A DNA stretch of 64,000 nucleotides from Erysipelothrix sp. HDW6A (GTDB taxonomy: Bacteria; Bacillota_I; Bacilli_A; Erysipelotrichales; Erysipelotrichaceae), in NCBI RefSeq assembly GCF_011400295.1, contig NZ_CP049859.1:1488001-1552000 (forward strand), given 5' to 3'. Positions 55,168-64,000 of this stretch are shown piece after piece. Below the pieces are notes generated by a model. That model saw only the letters and a list, made by a program, of their open reading frames with translations. It was not told the origin of the DNA and did no database searches. Every line of letters begins with the position of its first letter. Positions within the stretch are counted from its first letter, which is position 1. Position numbers and translations under genes: made by a program.

Positions 55168-55200
55168 ACAAAAAAAACACCCTCAATAAAGAAGGTGGAA
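55168..55200 (-). terminator. Terminator of the phage late (lysis) operon
   Basis: On the minus strand CACC and GGTG, extended by neighbouring pairs, form a short hairpin followed by eight T, just after the stop of the 55206-55457 gene. Confidence 0.65.
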
Positions 55201-55205
55201 AATTT

Positions 55206-55457
55206 CTAGTATCTATCTTTAATAAAATTTGTGCTTTCGATAACGATTAAACGCTTTTCGTGATCGTCAATTAACTCTGAATGATTATCGAGTCTTTTAT
55301 TTTGACTAATATCACTTCTATTTAGATGCTCTAGATTTGCGTTCAACTTCACTATTTCAATTGTAAGGTTGTGAGTAGGTTTATAAAACATGGTGTATGC
55401 TGTTCCCACAAAACCTAACATTGTGGTAACCACAAGGAATACGCTCCATTCTGTCAT
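55206..55457 (-). CDS. Small phage membrane-anchored coiled-coil protein (XhlA-like)
   Basis: An 83-residue protein with one N-terminal membrane helix (about residues 5-24) and a heptad-rich tail (KLNANLEHLNRSDISQNKRL and following). Small proteins of this shape (XhlA or DUF7365 type) lie near holin and endolysin genes and may assist membrane lysis or anchor the lysin. It ends the tail-lysis transcription unit. Confidence 0.65.
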   Translation of the reverse strand: MTEWSVFLVVTTMLGFVGTAYTMFYKPTHNLTIEIVKLNANLEHLNRSDISQNKRLDNHSELIDDHEKRLIVIESTNFIKDRY

Positions 55458-55460
55458 GAA

Positions 55461-56453
55461 TTACCCCACCTTACCATCAGACTTGGTTACCCACACTTTG
55501 TTTTGTGGAGCATCAAACAATTTATGCTGAATTTGCACTCGTCCATTTGCTTCACTTAGAATCGTGTATGATCGATCACCATTACTGTCTCCGTAGTTAG
55601 TACCGCCTGTTGATTGTGGATATAACTTTAACGGAAAACTCTTAGGAGTCCATGATTTACCAACATCACTCACAGGTCTACTTGGTTCTTTACTTAGAAA
55701 CTCTGCATCACCATAAATCTCTGAATTATCAAGCTTACGACGTGCACCATAGACTCGTATGCCTTCGTGAATCCACGATACCCAACGATAACCTTCTTCA
55801 TCGATATAATTATCGTAGATAACAGATTGACCCTTAGATAATCCTGTAACACGCTCTGAATTAACGCTAGGTTTTTTACGAACGTTTAGGCCATCTGCAA
55901 ATGTAACAGTGAATTTACCATCTTGTCTTACAAGAGAATCATCATCTGTGATGCTTGCCCAATCATTAGGCATTGCTTTCATATCAAGCACATCCATCTC
56001 AGGAGTTGTATAAATATAGTCATAAGGATTAACTCGAGGAGCATTAAACAATGCATCCCAAATGAAAGGTGTTCCTTTAGGTACAAAACACATACGAATA
56101 TGAGCGTGAGCACCAAATGATTTCCCACTATCTCCCATGTTACCCATTTGAGATGAGCGTGTAAGAATATCTCCTACTTTTACAATTGCTGCATACTGCA
56201 TATGTCCTGTCGCTACCCATACGTCTCGTTCATTGTCATATTGAGCACCTAAGGCTATGTTGTTTCCAGCATCTTTAAAGTATTGCGCCCCTAATACTTG
56301 CATTTCTCCAAGAGAATACAATGGTTGATTCGGGTTGTTGTATTTATTTCTCCAACCTAAGTCCATCGCATCGCCATTAGGATGTCCATCAAAGTTTACA
56401 AATGATTTATGAGCTGGAGATTGTAAGTAGTTCAATAAAATCGGTAGTCCCAT
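55461..56453 (-). CDS. Phage endolysin: M23 peptidase plus SH3 domain
   Basis: A 330-residue lysin without a signal peptide. An N-terminal M23 domain has FDGHPNGDAMDLG near residues 21-33 and FGAHAHIR (His116, His118) as metal and catalytic residues. A bacterial SH3 domain follows (about 190-255, DGLNVRKKPSVNSERVTGL), then a second, partly repeated SH3-like region (about 280-330). It should cut peptidoglycan peptide bridges once the holin opens the membrane. The ATG at 56453 has AGAGGG upstream and lies 1 base after the holin stop. Confidence 0.88.
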   Translation of the reverse strand: MGLPILLNYLQSPAHKSFVNFDGHPNGDAMDLGWRNKYNNPNQPLYSLGEMQVLGAQYFKDAGNNIALGAQYDNERDVWVATGHMQYAAIVKVGDILTRSSQMGNMGDSGKSFGAHAHIRMCFVPKGTPFIWDALFNAPRVNPYDYIYTTPEMDVLDMKAMPNDWASITDDDSLVRQDGKFTVTFADGLNVRKKPSVNSERVTGLSKGQSVIYDNYIDEEGYRWVSWIHEGIRVYGARRKLDNSEIYGDAEFLSKEPSRPVSDVGKSWTPKSFPLKLYPQSTGGTNYGDSNGDRSYTILSEANGRVQIQHKLFDAPQNKVWVTKSDGKVG

Positions 56454-56454
56454 A

Positions 56455-56814
56455 TTATTCGCCCTCTTTCGTTTGAATATCAGTATCAATTAGAAAGGCA
56501 TGATCATTCATACCCTTCACGATTGCTTCAATCCACATTGTTAATTCTTCATCAGAAATCTTGATACCAATATTATTAAGAGAACTTAGTGCTCGTTGTT
56601 TCGCAAGTTCTAGTTTTTTTTCACCAAATATTTTATTTCCAGAAACTTGTTCTACAAATTCAACTGCAGCTTTAGCTACTTTGATAATTTGCGCTTGTTG
56701 TTCGCTTGTAATCTTAATATTGATCCATGTCTTAAACTGTAAAGAAAAGTAACCTAAGATTAAGGTTACCAGTGTAATCAATGTAGGTCTTACAATTTCA
56801 AATAATTCATTCAT
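56455..56814 (-). CDS. Phage holin, LL-H family
   Basis: A 119-residue protein with a single N-terminal helix (about 8-27) followed by a charged helical domain (SEQQAQIIKVAKAAVEFVEQ). This matches the phage LL-H holin family (PF09682). It overlaps the upstream 80-residue gene by 4 bases. It would time the release of the adjacent endolysin. Confidence 0.85.
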   Translation of the reverse strand: MNELFEIVRPTLITLVTLILGYFSLQFKTWINIKITSEQQAQIIKVAKAAVEFVEQVSGNKIFGEKKLELAKQRALSSLNNIGIKISDEELTMWIEAIVKGMNDHAFLIDTDIQTKEGE

Positions 56815-57053
56815 AATACTTCCTCCACTTCCTCTGTTTCGAGGGTTTCTAAATACCGTTCCATATCTTCAATATGAACGATTTCTTTTTCAAATTCATC
56901 ATACAGATTCTTTTTCTGATTCATAAGAATCACCTTATTCTGAAGCTGATCATTTAATCTATTAATTTCAGTTTCATCTGAACGATAATCATACTTTGCT
57001 TGTTCTTCTTTTAATTCGGCTTTTCGTTCAGCCAATAATTCTGTCGTGCTCAT
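56811..57053 (-). CDS. Small phage coiled-coil protein
   Basis: An 80-residue, highly charged, probably helical protein with no membrane segment. It lies between the tail fibre-type gene and the holin, overlapping the latter by ATGA. Such proteins are common in this position; no function is known. Confidence 0.6.
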   Translation of the reverse strand: MSTTELLAERKAELKEEQAKYDYRSDETEINRLNDQLQNKVILMNQKKNLYDEFEKEIVHIEDMERYLETLETEEVEEVL

Positions 57054-57068
57054 GTTGAGACCTCCTAT

Positions 57069-59150
57069 CTATTTCCAATATCCTGACGCCTCGATTGTCA
57101 CTGGAGTAGAAACGTTATATATGTTTCCACGATATAACGCCAATCCATTTACCTTATTAGCGAGAATTGCGTCTGAACCAATCCACCCTGCATAATATTG
57201 AGGAGAACCAGTAAGAGTTATGTTTCGGTTAGCGAAAGCATGTGGGAATGTCCAGTCTTTAGTGGATAAATAACCATAGGCCATCCCTCCCCATGTGGTA
57301 TCAACCCCAGGGCATACTCCAATAACTCTACATATCAAACGGCCACTTTCATACTTCCAATACTGTCCATTTGCGTTAGAACTGTAACCGATTATTCTAT
57401 CACTATGGTACTTAGTTAGCTCATTGTAGTAGTTATTAGAATCAATAAAACGCCGCCATCCTGTTACGTTATTAGCATTCCACGATGTCCAGTAATGGTC
57501 ACCTGTAGCTTGATGTTTCCATGTTGCATAACCTTCCGAGCTTCCAAATGATGCCAATATGACTAAAAACCCATAATCACTGGGTTTACCAGTTACTCCG
57601 TCATTTTGAACACTCCAATATACTCCAGTACCGAGACTTCCTAAATCATTTTTATCATTCAAGTTAATTCCTGAAGGTATACGACCACAATAGCCATTTG
57701 CTACAGGTACTCCGTTATTTTGATAGATTGGACCATAAGAGTTCATACCTTTTGGTCCTACATAGAAATTATATACCGTACCAGGCAGTAACATTCCTGC
57801 CGATAAACTTGATTTATGCCAATGCATTAAGACCTCACCAATTGCCACAACACCAAATGACGATGTTTCACCAAAGATGTCAGTAATTCGTGCGACAAAA
57901 TTAAACGAGTAGTCTATCGCATAAGTGCTTAGTACCGTACTTGCTGAATATGATAAAGAACCATGATCTGTGTTTGTCTTTGTCACATACGATGATTCAC
58001 TGGTTCTTTTAGAAAAAATCTTGTAGTTGAGTTTATTCTTCTGTGTGCCATTAATGAGCGATGACACTGAACCACTAAACGTTACCTTCACAAATGTTCC
58101 TAAGGCATCAATAGTTCCAGTTGAAGTACAGCGTTCAAAGCGAACACTTGAAATCTTTGGTGCTGCATAGGCTAAGACACTAATCGTTGTACTTGCTTGA
58201 GCAGTTCGACCCCTACTGTCAGTTACCGAACCTGTAATAGTCAAATTACCATTTTGCGTAATCTTTCCAGTTGTTCCAGAAACACTATTAATGGTATGAC
58301 CAGCAAGGGTTATCTTATACGATTTAATAGTACTTCCATATGATCCTTTAGCTCCATTAATAGCTAGGGTAACTCGTGATTGACCTTGTACATAAGCACC
58401 TACTTTATTCCTTATATCCGCTACATACTCGCTGTTTGATATGTGACTAAACGATGGCCATACAGAATTAGGCACAGTAAGCGTAAACGAACGTGAAACT
58501 GTACTACCAATCTGTGTTGAACCATTATAGGTTGTAAGTGTTATCGTTCCAGTCCCGCTTGTTGCATTAGGAATCGCATTACACCAATCTAAAGGCGGTG
58601 TAAAACTTGCGCTAGTTGATTGCCCTGTTAAAATATGAGAGTAATTCCCAAATGTAAACTTAACAGTATGCGTAAATGATGAACTTGCTCTACTGATTGC
58701 TACAGTGACTACTGAGCCTATTGTACTCCCTGTTACTGAAGAGATACTACTTGCTCTTGGTATCGTTGTTAACCACAGTGTACCATTAGCATTACCACCT
58801 TGAAGTAAACCACTTCCAATTTGAATTGTACCGTTAATATAAACAGATTTAGTACCATCAGCATTATGAGGAACTGTAATTGTAGAACTCGCTAAAACCT
58901 TGTAAGTTGAATTGCGGAAGTCATAAGAAAAGTTAGCTATTGATATGTTTGTACCATTAACAGTTAACCATGCGGAGTTATTGGTGTTAGTTGTCCAATA
59001 CGCACCACCATTAGTCGCTGTTCTTCGTATCCCAAATTCATAAGCGATAACTGTATTATTGTTTGCTATGTTTTGAGAACGCTGCTCTAACCATACTTCT
59101 AGTTGATGAAACGATCCTAATTTCGTTGTTCCGACTAATACCCACGCCAT
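57069..59150 (-). CDS. DUF859-family phage structural protein (receptor-binding candidate)
   Basis: A 693-residue Ser/Thr/Gly-rich protein. The start MAWVLVGTTKLGSFHQLEVW and the following beta-rich stretches match DUF859 minor structural proteins of streptococcal siphophages. The C-terminal third (about residues 500-693) has aromatic-rich carbohydrate-binding character, e.g. GYATWKHQATGDHYWTSWN. It probably lies at the tail tip and helps receptor binding. It starts 1 base before the preceding gene ends its stop. Confidence 0.75.
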   Translation of the reverse strand: MAWVLVGTTKLGSFHQLEVWLEQRSQNIANNNTVIAYEFGIRRTATNGGAYWTTNTNNSAWLTVNGTNISIANFSYDFRNSTYKVLASSTITVPHNADGTKSVYINGTIQIGSGLLQGGNANGTLWLTTIPRASSISSVTGSTIGSVVTVAISRASSSFTHTVKFTFGNYSHILTGQSTSASFTPPLDWCNAIPNATSGTGTITLTTYNGSTQIGSTVSRSFTLTVPNSVWPSFSHISNSEYVADIRNKVGAYVQGQSRVTLAINGAKGSYGSTIKSYKITLAGHTINSVSGTTGKITQNGNLTITGSVTDSRGRTAQASTTISVLAYAAPKISSVRFERCTSTGTIDALGTFVKVTFSGSVSSLINGTQKNKLNYKIFSKRTSESSYVTKTNTDHGSLSYSASTVLSTYAIDYSFNFVARITDIFGETSSFGVVAIGEVLMHWHKSSLSAGMLLPGTVYNFYVGPKGMNSYGPIYQNNGVPVANGYCGRIPSGINLNDKNDLGSLGTGVYWSVQNDGVTGKPSDYGFLVILASFGSSEGYATWKHQATGDHYWTSWNANNVTGWRRFIDSNNYYNELTKYHSDRIIGYSSNANGQYWKYESGRLICRVIGVCPGVDTTWGGMAYGYLSTKDWTFPHAFANRNITLTGSPQYYAGWIGSDAILANKVNGLALYRGNIYNVSTPVTIEASGYWK

Positions 59151-60764
59151 TTAGTCCACCTGCCTTACTATTGTAGATTTACCAACAACTGGGGACTGGT
59201 ACGTTTCAACAAGGTGAGTACCGATAATAATCGATATCTTTGCAATGATGTTATCGACACTCATCGTACCACCTTCCCAATAAGCAAATGCTACTCCGTT
59301 CTCACGGAACTCAATTCTGTTGTTTGTTTGGTAGAGCTCAATCGGAGATCCTTCTTTACCGATAATTGCACCATTAATATCCCATCTAAAGTATGTTTTA
59401 AATTGATTTAATTCTTCAGATGTTAATTGCTGTTCATTTTCAATTTTTGTGAATATGATTTGCCAGCTTTCGCTTGTAGAGCTTATGAGTGATGTCGTTT
59501 CTTCTATGATTGTTTCACCCATTGAAATTCTATCAATGATTTCCTGTTCTATTGATGATTGAGTTTGAGTGATGATAGACGATTGATTAAGTAATTCATT
59601 ATCTATCTTTTCAATAACTTCAACCTGTTCTGTAATTTTAACCGCTATTCTATCAACCTTAATACCCATATTGAGTATTGATTGATTTAAGCTATCAAGC
59701 TCATAGTCAGTTAAAGTCTCGGGTAATAAAGGACATGAAAGAGAACCACGTAACCCACCATTTTTCCAAGACCATTCAACGTTTGTTAGAACTGTCTTAT
59801 AAGGTTTTTCCTCCATGTCCATGATTTCCACTACATCACTAGAGTCAAAGTCTGGCCTCATTACCTGGTCAGTGCTAAATTCGTGATAAATGAACCCTTC
59901 AGGATTCGTAGATACCATTAAGTTAAATAATCTATCAACTACCTCTCGCTTATACTCTCTAAAATTTAGCTGAATGAATATGCTTGTAGGCAATTTAAGT
60001 TCAGTCAATCCATACTCTTCAATACTTAATTCATTTCTTTTGAATATAGGGTCTTCAACATCTCCTTCGTTATATACTAAGGAATTAATTGGCTTATTTG
60101 TCTTATCTATTTTTAATCCCATATAATCATGGCCACTAATTTGTGATACAGATTCTGAAGAAAAGACACATACAAATTCTAACACTCCAAAACGGTTGAT
60201 TTTTGCATTACTTAAGTTTAATCTAGCAAAATCATTAACTACTTGTCGATAACTAATTCTTTCATTTTCTCCGATATTTAACTCAGTAAATTCGTCATTA
60301 GATAACACCAAAGCGTTCAAAGATGGAACATTAACAGGAATCTTCAATCTATTACATATTTGTGTAATTATAGATGCTCCTGTTGCAGGTAAGTCAATAG
60401 GCTCATACTTAATATCAAAATTGACCGTAGAATCATAGGCAGTAATAGTATATTTCTTCATTACTTCATCGAAAACTATATCCTCATTGTCAACATAGAA
60501 TCTACCAATAGGCACCTTGATGTCTGAGCCTTTAAACATAATATAAGGTTCGATTAACGCATTAACAAGCGTTCCTTCGTATGCAAGATGGTCAATGCAT
60601 AGAGTAACATATTTGGATACAAAGCCACCTACAAATGAATCACGAGGTTCTTTAAAATCAATGCTGATAATATCAATTTCGATATCGTTTATAAATACAA
60701 TTGGAATAGGTCTTCTTGTTATTGCATTAGATAATTTTATAAATTCTTCATTTGTTTGATACAT
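59151..60764 (-). CDS. Phage tail-tip (tail-associated) structural protein
   Basis: A 537-residue protein. The first 350 residues are beta-rich and resemble baseplate/gp27-like tail proteins (FGVLEFVCVFSSE, RISYRQVVNDFARL). The last part (about 375-470) is a long coiled coil with an ILNMGIKVDRIAVKI heptad pattern. Position between the small tail protein and the DUF859 protein fits the tail-associated hub. A peptidase active site was not seen. Confidence 0.65.
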   Translation of the reverse strand: MYQTNEEFIKLSNAITRRPIPIVFINDIEIDIISIDFKEPRDSFVGGFVSKYVTLCIDHLAYEGTLVNALIEPYIMFKGSDIKVPIGRFYVDNEDIVFDEVMKKYTITAYDSTVNFDIKYEPIDLPATGASIITQICNRLKIPVNVPSLNALVLSNDEFTELNIGENERISYRQVVNDFARLNLSNAKINRFGVLEFVCVFSSESVSQISGHDYMGLKIDKTNKPINSLVYNEGDVEDPIFKRNELSIEEYGLTELKLPTSIFIQLNFREYKREVVDRLFNLMVSTNPEGFIYHEFSTDQVMRPDFDSSDVVEIMDMEEKPYKTVLTNVEWSWKNGGLRGSLSCPLLPETLTDYELDSLNQSILNMGIKVDRIAVKITEQVEVIEKIDNELLNQSSIITQTQSSIEQEIIDRISMGETIIEETTSLISSTSESWQIIFTKIENEQQLTSEELNQFKTYFRWDINGAIIGKEGSPIELYQTNNRIEFRENGVAFAYWEGGTMSVDNIIAKISIIIGTHLVETYQSPVVGKSTIVRQVD

Positions 60765-61132
60765 TAAATCACCTCAGTTCCTGTAAACGTCAACTCTAAT
60801 GGACGATGAAGATTTTGACTAATTCTTACTAACTCTAAATCAGAGTGATAAAAAGTTGTTTCCATTCTTTCTCCAATCCAATCGTTATAAAATTCCACTT
60901 TGACGACAAATGGATCTAATGCGTTACATATCCGAATGTACTCATTTTCGGATTGTGATGGAAGAGTAAACTTCAGCTTCCATACATCACCGAGTTGATC
61001 AATACGCATAGATTTAGCTGTACGTTCCGCATATGCGTTATATTTAATTTTGGTTACTGAAAAGCTATCACGAAGTGGAGAGGGGAAACGATATCCGTTC
61101 ACCACTATCTTTAATTCTTCTTTAGTAGGCAT
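60764..61132 (-). CDS. Small phage tail protein (distal-tail position)
   Basis: A 122-residue beta-rich protein of unknown fold in the place where siphoviruses carry the distal tail protein, between tape measure and tail hub. It overlaps the next gene by 1 base. It is half the length of typical Dit proteins, so it may be an N-terminal-only version or another small tail component. Confidence 0.6.
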   Translation of the reverse strand: MPTKEELKIVVNGYRFPSPLRDSFSVTKIKYNAYAERTAKSMRIDQLGDVWKLKFTLPSQSENEYIRICNALDPFVVKVEFYNDWIGERMETTFYHSDLELVRISQNLHRPLELTFTGTEVI

Positions 61133-61145
61133 ATATGTTTCCCTC

Positions 61146-63728
61146 CTATACTTGTCCTAACGCTTTCAATTTTCTCCCGAGAGATTGTGCTTGCTTCTTT
61201 GTTACCTTTTCATCATCAATATAGACATCCGTGTCTTTTTCAGAAATTCGAGCAAGATACATATTCATCTCTAGCATCAAGTGAATTATTTCTAAATCAC
61301 GCTGTGCACGCTCTTCATATTTTTTACCTTGTTTAGCAGGGACAACACTCTCTCCTTTATGAAGTAAAGCAAATCCCGTTTCAGGCACAAAGTTTGTTCC
61401 TTTTTCGTAAGCTGGCAAGCTTGGTATTCGAGGCACCGGAATTGGACTATATCCCCAGAAGCCTTTAAACGGTTTACCAATTATTGGAATATCAATATCC
61501 CTAATAAAATTCAAAACACCATTAATAGTATTAAATGGAATAGATACAACTTTGTTAATTCCACTAATCACTGAGTTAACAATTGATGTAAAGATTTTTG
61601 CGATTCCTCCAACAATCCCATCAAATAGTTTTCCTCCAGAATTAAACAATCCCATGATTAGATTCCATACGTTTTTAAAGATTCCAAAGAATGTTCCAAC
61701 AATTGAACTGAAAATAGCCTTTACACCTTCCCAAGCCAACTTCCAATCACCTGTGAATACACCCTTGATGAAGTTAATAATTCCTTTAAATTCTCCAACA
61801 ACTCCGTCAATAACAATTGAAGCATGTTTGAAGAATGCTCCAAGAACTTGTCCCATTGCAGAAAAAACGTAAGCAAAAGTTTGAGCTAACATATCAAACA
61901 GGCCTGTTAATATTGGTCCAAAAGTAATTACTAACCAATCAAATATCGGTTTAAGCACTTCGTCCCAAAACTCAGTCATGACAAGTACTGTAGATCTTAC
62001 AAACTCAACCCAACCATCCCATAAAGGCTTAATTCCATCGTTCCAAATAATCATCATTGCATCTTTAATCGATGTGAGGATTGGTTCAAGTACAGTCGTA
62101 TAAATAAGCGATAGCGTGTCTTTAATTCCGTTCCACGCGTTCAATACACTTTTCTTGAAACTGTCGTTCGTAAGCCATAGCTGAGTGATTGCTCCAACCA
62201 CTGCCATGACAACCGCAATGATTGCTACGATAGATAAGTTTGTTGCACCAAATATTGTTACGAGTAAGTCAAACGAACCTTTCAAAAGACCCATTTCGCT
62301 TGTCCATAATTTAAATAACCCAAGGCCTCCACCAATAAGATTGAACAACGTTTGTACTTTAGGGATTAAACCTATGACTCCTAAAGTCGAAAATCCAGCG
62401 ATTACAGCTGCCAAAGTTGAAAGAATAGGGACCTTGTATTTATCAAGAAATGATCCTATACCTTTAGCAAACCCAAGCAGTTGTTGTACCTTTTCTGATA
62501 CTTTATCAACCCCGTTCGCTTGTTCATTCCAATCAAAGTCAAGACCTGACATATCAACTGCACCACCGCCGACATCGGCTCTGCCAGAAGCTCCTGTAGA
62601 TCCGTTATCTTGAGGTTGGTGCATAACGTGTAAATCGTCAAAGTCGGCAAGTCCTTTTAATTCTTTTTTTAGTTTCTTTGCTGATCCAGTTGCTTTATCG
62701 ATTCCTTTTGCTGCAGTTCCAGAGGAACCCCCTAGACTACCCATAGATGTCGTAATGTCTTTAATATCTGAACCAACTGTTTTGGCTTGTTTAGATGTTC
62801 TACCAAATAAGGCAGATACCCACCCCACTGCCATTTGCACTACTTTTGCAAAGGCAATTACATAAGGTATTGCTGTATTAATTGCATTTGTGATTCCATT
62901 AAAAAAGCCAGCTATATTAGACTGGCCAATTGCATTAATCACGTCTGCAATACCACGCGTGATTGCTGTTTTAACGTTTATCATTGATGTTGCAATACCG
63001 CCCGTTGAGTTGCGTGCTTGATCTTCAAAGCTTTGAAATCCTTTGACTCCTTCTTTGTTTAATTTTATCAATTCAAGCATGAAATCATTCATTGAAACTG
63101 TTCCATTACGTAAGCTTTCGCCAAGTTTATCCGAACTTGCATATCCCATTGATAACGCAACTTGTTTTAGTTGGGCCGGCATTGCTGACATAGCAGTACG
63201 CCACTCCATCATGTCAGGTTTTCCTTTGCTATAGGCTTGACTTAATTGCTCAATGGCGGATCGTTGCATATCCATTGGCGCATTACCTGCTAAAACAGCA
63301 TTATTCATTGCAAGAAACATCTCAGTTGATGCTTTAATATTTCCATTAGCACTCGTGAAACGTTGTACTGATAATGTCGCATCGTTCAAGGTTGTAGGCA
63401 AGCCTTTTAACTTTTCACTAAGTCGATTAACCGATTGCTGTGAGTGTTCTGCACTGATACCAAGATTACTCATCGTCCTAGGGAAGTTATTCAAAGCATC
63501 CACTCTAGCAATTGCACCATCAAGATTAGTGATGATTGATTGAATAACTTTTCCTATACCAAGAGCTACGATTGCGGTTTTCATAAACTTAAATCCACTA
63601 ATGACACCTTTGCTTGTTCTTGACGAACTCTTTTCTAAACTAGCAAGGGTATTGTTTGTGCTCGTTATTTCTTTTTTTAAGTCGCTCGTGTTTGCGGTAA
63701 TTAAAATTTGTAGTTCTTCAATTGTCAT
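61146..63728 (-). CDS. Phage tail tape measure protein
   Basis: An 860-residue protein setting tail length. The N-terminal half is helical and coiled (EITSTNNTLASLEKSS), with the TMP-type segment around MDMQRSAIEQLSQAYSKGKP. Hydrophobic membrane-like stretches lie at about residues 435-520 and further helices at about 600-720. The C-terminal region ends in PETGFALLHKGESVVPAKQG, a wording I associate with many siphovirus tape measures. At about 1.5 A per residue it implies a tail near 130 nm. Confidence 0.85.
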   Translation of the reverse strand: MTIEELQILITANTSDLKKEITSTNNTLASLEKSSSRTSKGVISGFKFMKTAIVALGIGKVIQSIITNLDGAIARVDALNNFPRTMSNLGISAEHSQQSVNRLSEKLKGLPTTLNDATLSVQRFTSANGNIKASTEMFLAMNNAVLAGNAPMDMQRSAIEQLSQAYSKGKPDMMEWRTAMSAMPAQLKQVALSMGYASSDKLGESLRNGTVSMNDFMLELIKLNKEGVKGFQSFEDQARNSTGGIATSMINVKTAITRGIADVINAIGQSNIAGFFNGITNAINTAIPYVIAFAKVVQMAVGWVSALFGRTSKQAKTVGSDIKDITTSMGSLGGSSGTAAKGIDKATGSAKKLKKELKGLADFDDLHVMHQPQDNGSTGASGRADVGGGAVDMSGLDFDWNEQANGVDKVSEKVQQLLGFAKGIGSFLDKYKVPILSTLAAVIAGFSTLGVIGLIPKVQTLFNLIGGGLGLFKLWTSEMGLLKGSFDLLVTIFGATNLSIVAIIAVVMAVVGAITQLWLTNDSFKKSVLNAWNGIKDTLSLIYTTVLEPILTSIKDAMMIIWNDGIKPLWDGWVEFVRSTVLVMTEFWDEVLKPIFDWLVITFGPILTGLFDMLAQTFAYVFSAMGQVLGAFFKHASIVIDGVVGEFKGIINFIKGVFTGDWKLAWEGVKAIFSSIVGTFFGIFKNVWNLIMGLFNSGGKLFDGIVGGIAKIFTSIVNSVISGINKVVSIPFNTINGVLNFIRDIDIPIIGKPFKGFWGYSPIPVPRIPSLPAYEKGTNFVPETGFALLHKGESVVPAKQGKKYEERAQRDLEIIHLMLEMNMYLARISEKDTDVYIDDEKVTKKQAQSLGRKLKALGQV

Positions 63729-64000
63729 TCGTCAATCTCACCTCCTAACATGATTGTGTTTCTACGTGCAATACGTTCCATATCATCATCCGACATAGTA
63801 GTGTGTTTTGTCTGACTATGATATGGTTCCTTAGGATATTTCTTGGGGTCATTAAAAGCTTGCAGTACATATAAGCCCATTAAATGAGCAATTTCATCTG
63901 CAAACTTTGCTTTGTTAATTTCTTTTTCTTTGAATACATCGAGATGCTTTATAAATTGATTTGGAGTAAGATTCCAATAATAATCTAGTTGCATTCCAAT
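63725..64000 (-). CDS. Small phage protein in tail-assembly-chaperone position (partial at edge)
   Basis: At least 89 residues, charged, with no membrane segment; the frame is open to the edge, so the true start may lie outside. It overlaps the tape measure gene by 4 bases (ATGA). Directly before the tape measure, siphoviruses encode the G and G-T type tail assembly chaperones, the longer made by ribosomal frameshifting. This could be the second part of that pair, but the slippery site would lie beyond the window. Confidence 0.55.
   Translation of the reverse strand: MGMQLDYYWNLTPNQFIKHLDVFKEKEINKAKFADEIAHLMGLYVLQAFNDPKKYPKEPYHSQTKHTTMSDDDMERIARRNTIMLGGEIDE

Larger units (their letters stand above)
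52736..64000 (-). mobile_element. Prophage (siphovirus type), lysis/tail end; continues past the window
   Basis: Everything from the broken MFS gene to the right edge has phage character: LL-H-type holin, M23+SH3 endolysin, DUF859 structural protein, tail-tip protein and an 860-residue tape measure, all on the minus strand and tightly packed. The order tail, holin, endolysin, extra genes, attachment site is the normal one for late modules next to the attachment site opposite the integrase. Integrase, repressor, replication, packaging and head genes are expected beyond 64000. Confidence 0.9.

Noticed and set aside
62185-62613. 142-residue ORF antisense to the tape measure gene
   Set aside because: The minus-strand frame is a clear tape measure protein and the antisense frame has no start signals.

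Overview
The window reads as a chromosome segment of a low-GC, AT-rich Firmicute. The gene families fit Erysipelotrichaceae, probably Erysipelothrix or a close relative: a streptococcal Ami-like peptide importer with a long-insert OppB, a pdhABCD cluster beside lipoate ligase, a DUF2721 protein and an orphan EetA/EetB-like pair. The taxonomic call is an inference from gene content, not from a marker gene. About 52.7 kb is ordinary chromosome. The last 11.3 kb is the lysis/tail end of a siphovirus-type prophage that runs off the right edge. No rRNA, tRNA or CRISPR array was seen.

Layout. 1-5.1 kb: a minus-strand run of CCA-adding enzyme, ABC ATPase, FtsX-type permease and a cut-off methyltransferase. 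5.2-7.1 kb: a UMF1 transporter and a small heat-shock protein behind two CIRCE-like operators. 7.2-14.3 kb: central carbon metabolism, with gpmA-gnd-zwf on the plus strand and CBS-type pyrophosphatase and gpmI on the minus strand; two unrelated phosphoglycerate mutases lie within 7 kb. 14.4-20.3 kb: an acidic orphan, a HAD phosphatase, a metallo-beta-lactamase-fold protein with a damaged metal motif, and a MarR-controlled heterodimeric ABC exporter whose first subunit carries a one-base frameshift. 20.4-26.9 kb: oppABCDF. 27.1-33.4 kb: lipoate ligase and pdhABCD. 33.4-41.4 kb: DUF2721 protein, 6-phospho-beta-glucosidase with an RpiR regulator, M24 and M42 peptidases, cyclophilin, ChbG-type deacetylase and small proteins. 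41.5-47.7 kb: a second heterodimeric ABC exporter, the EetA/EetB pair and a 5'-nucleotidase-family phosphatase. 47.9-52.5 kb: a buk / acylating aldehyde dehydrogenase / iron alcohol dehydrogenase / ptb operon that could disproportionate an aldehyde to alcohol plus acid and ATP.

At 52.53-52.74 kb lies the C-terminal stub of an MFS transporter, cut in frame. This is best explained by prophage integration inside that gene, which would also have separated the buk-ptb operon from its original upstream promoter. From the junction inward the prophage carries an ~800-base non-coding stretch with up to five minus-strand terminator hairpins, a small membrane protein, a secreted M23 peptidase with four ~44-residue repeats (a likely lysogenic-conversion gene), a small membrane-anchored coiled-coil protein, an M23+SH3 endolysin, an LL-H-type holin, and tail genes (DUF859 protein, tail-tip protein, small tail protein, tape measure, chaperone-position ORF). 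Integrase, regulatory, packaging and head genes must lie beyond the right edge.

The least explained part is the hairpin-dense prophage end (52.74-53.54 kb). It could be a set of small RNAs, a decayed type I toxin locus or a transcription barrier shielding the host operon.
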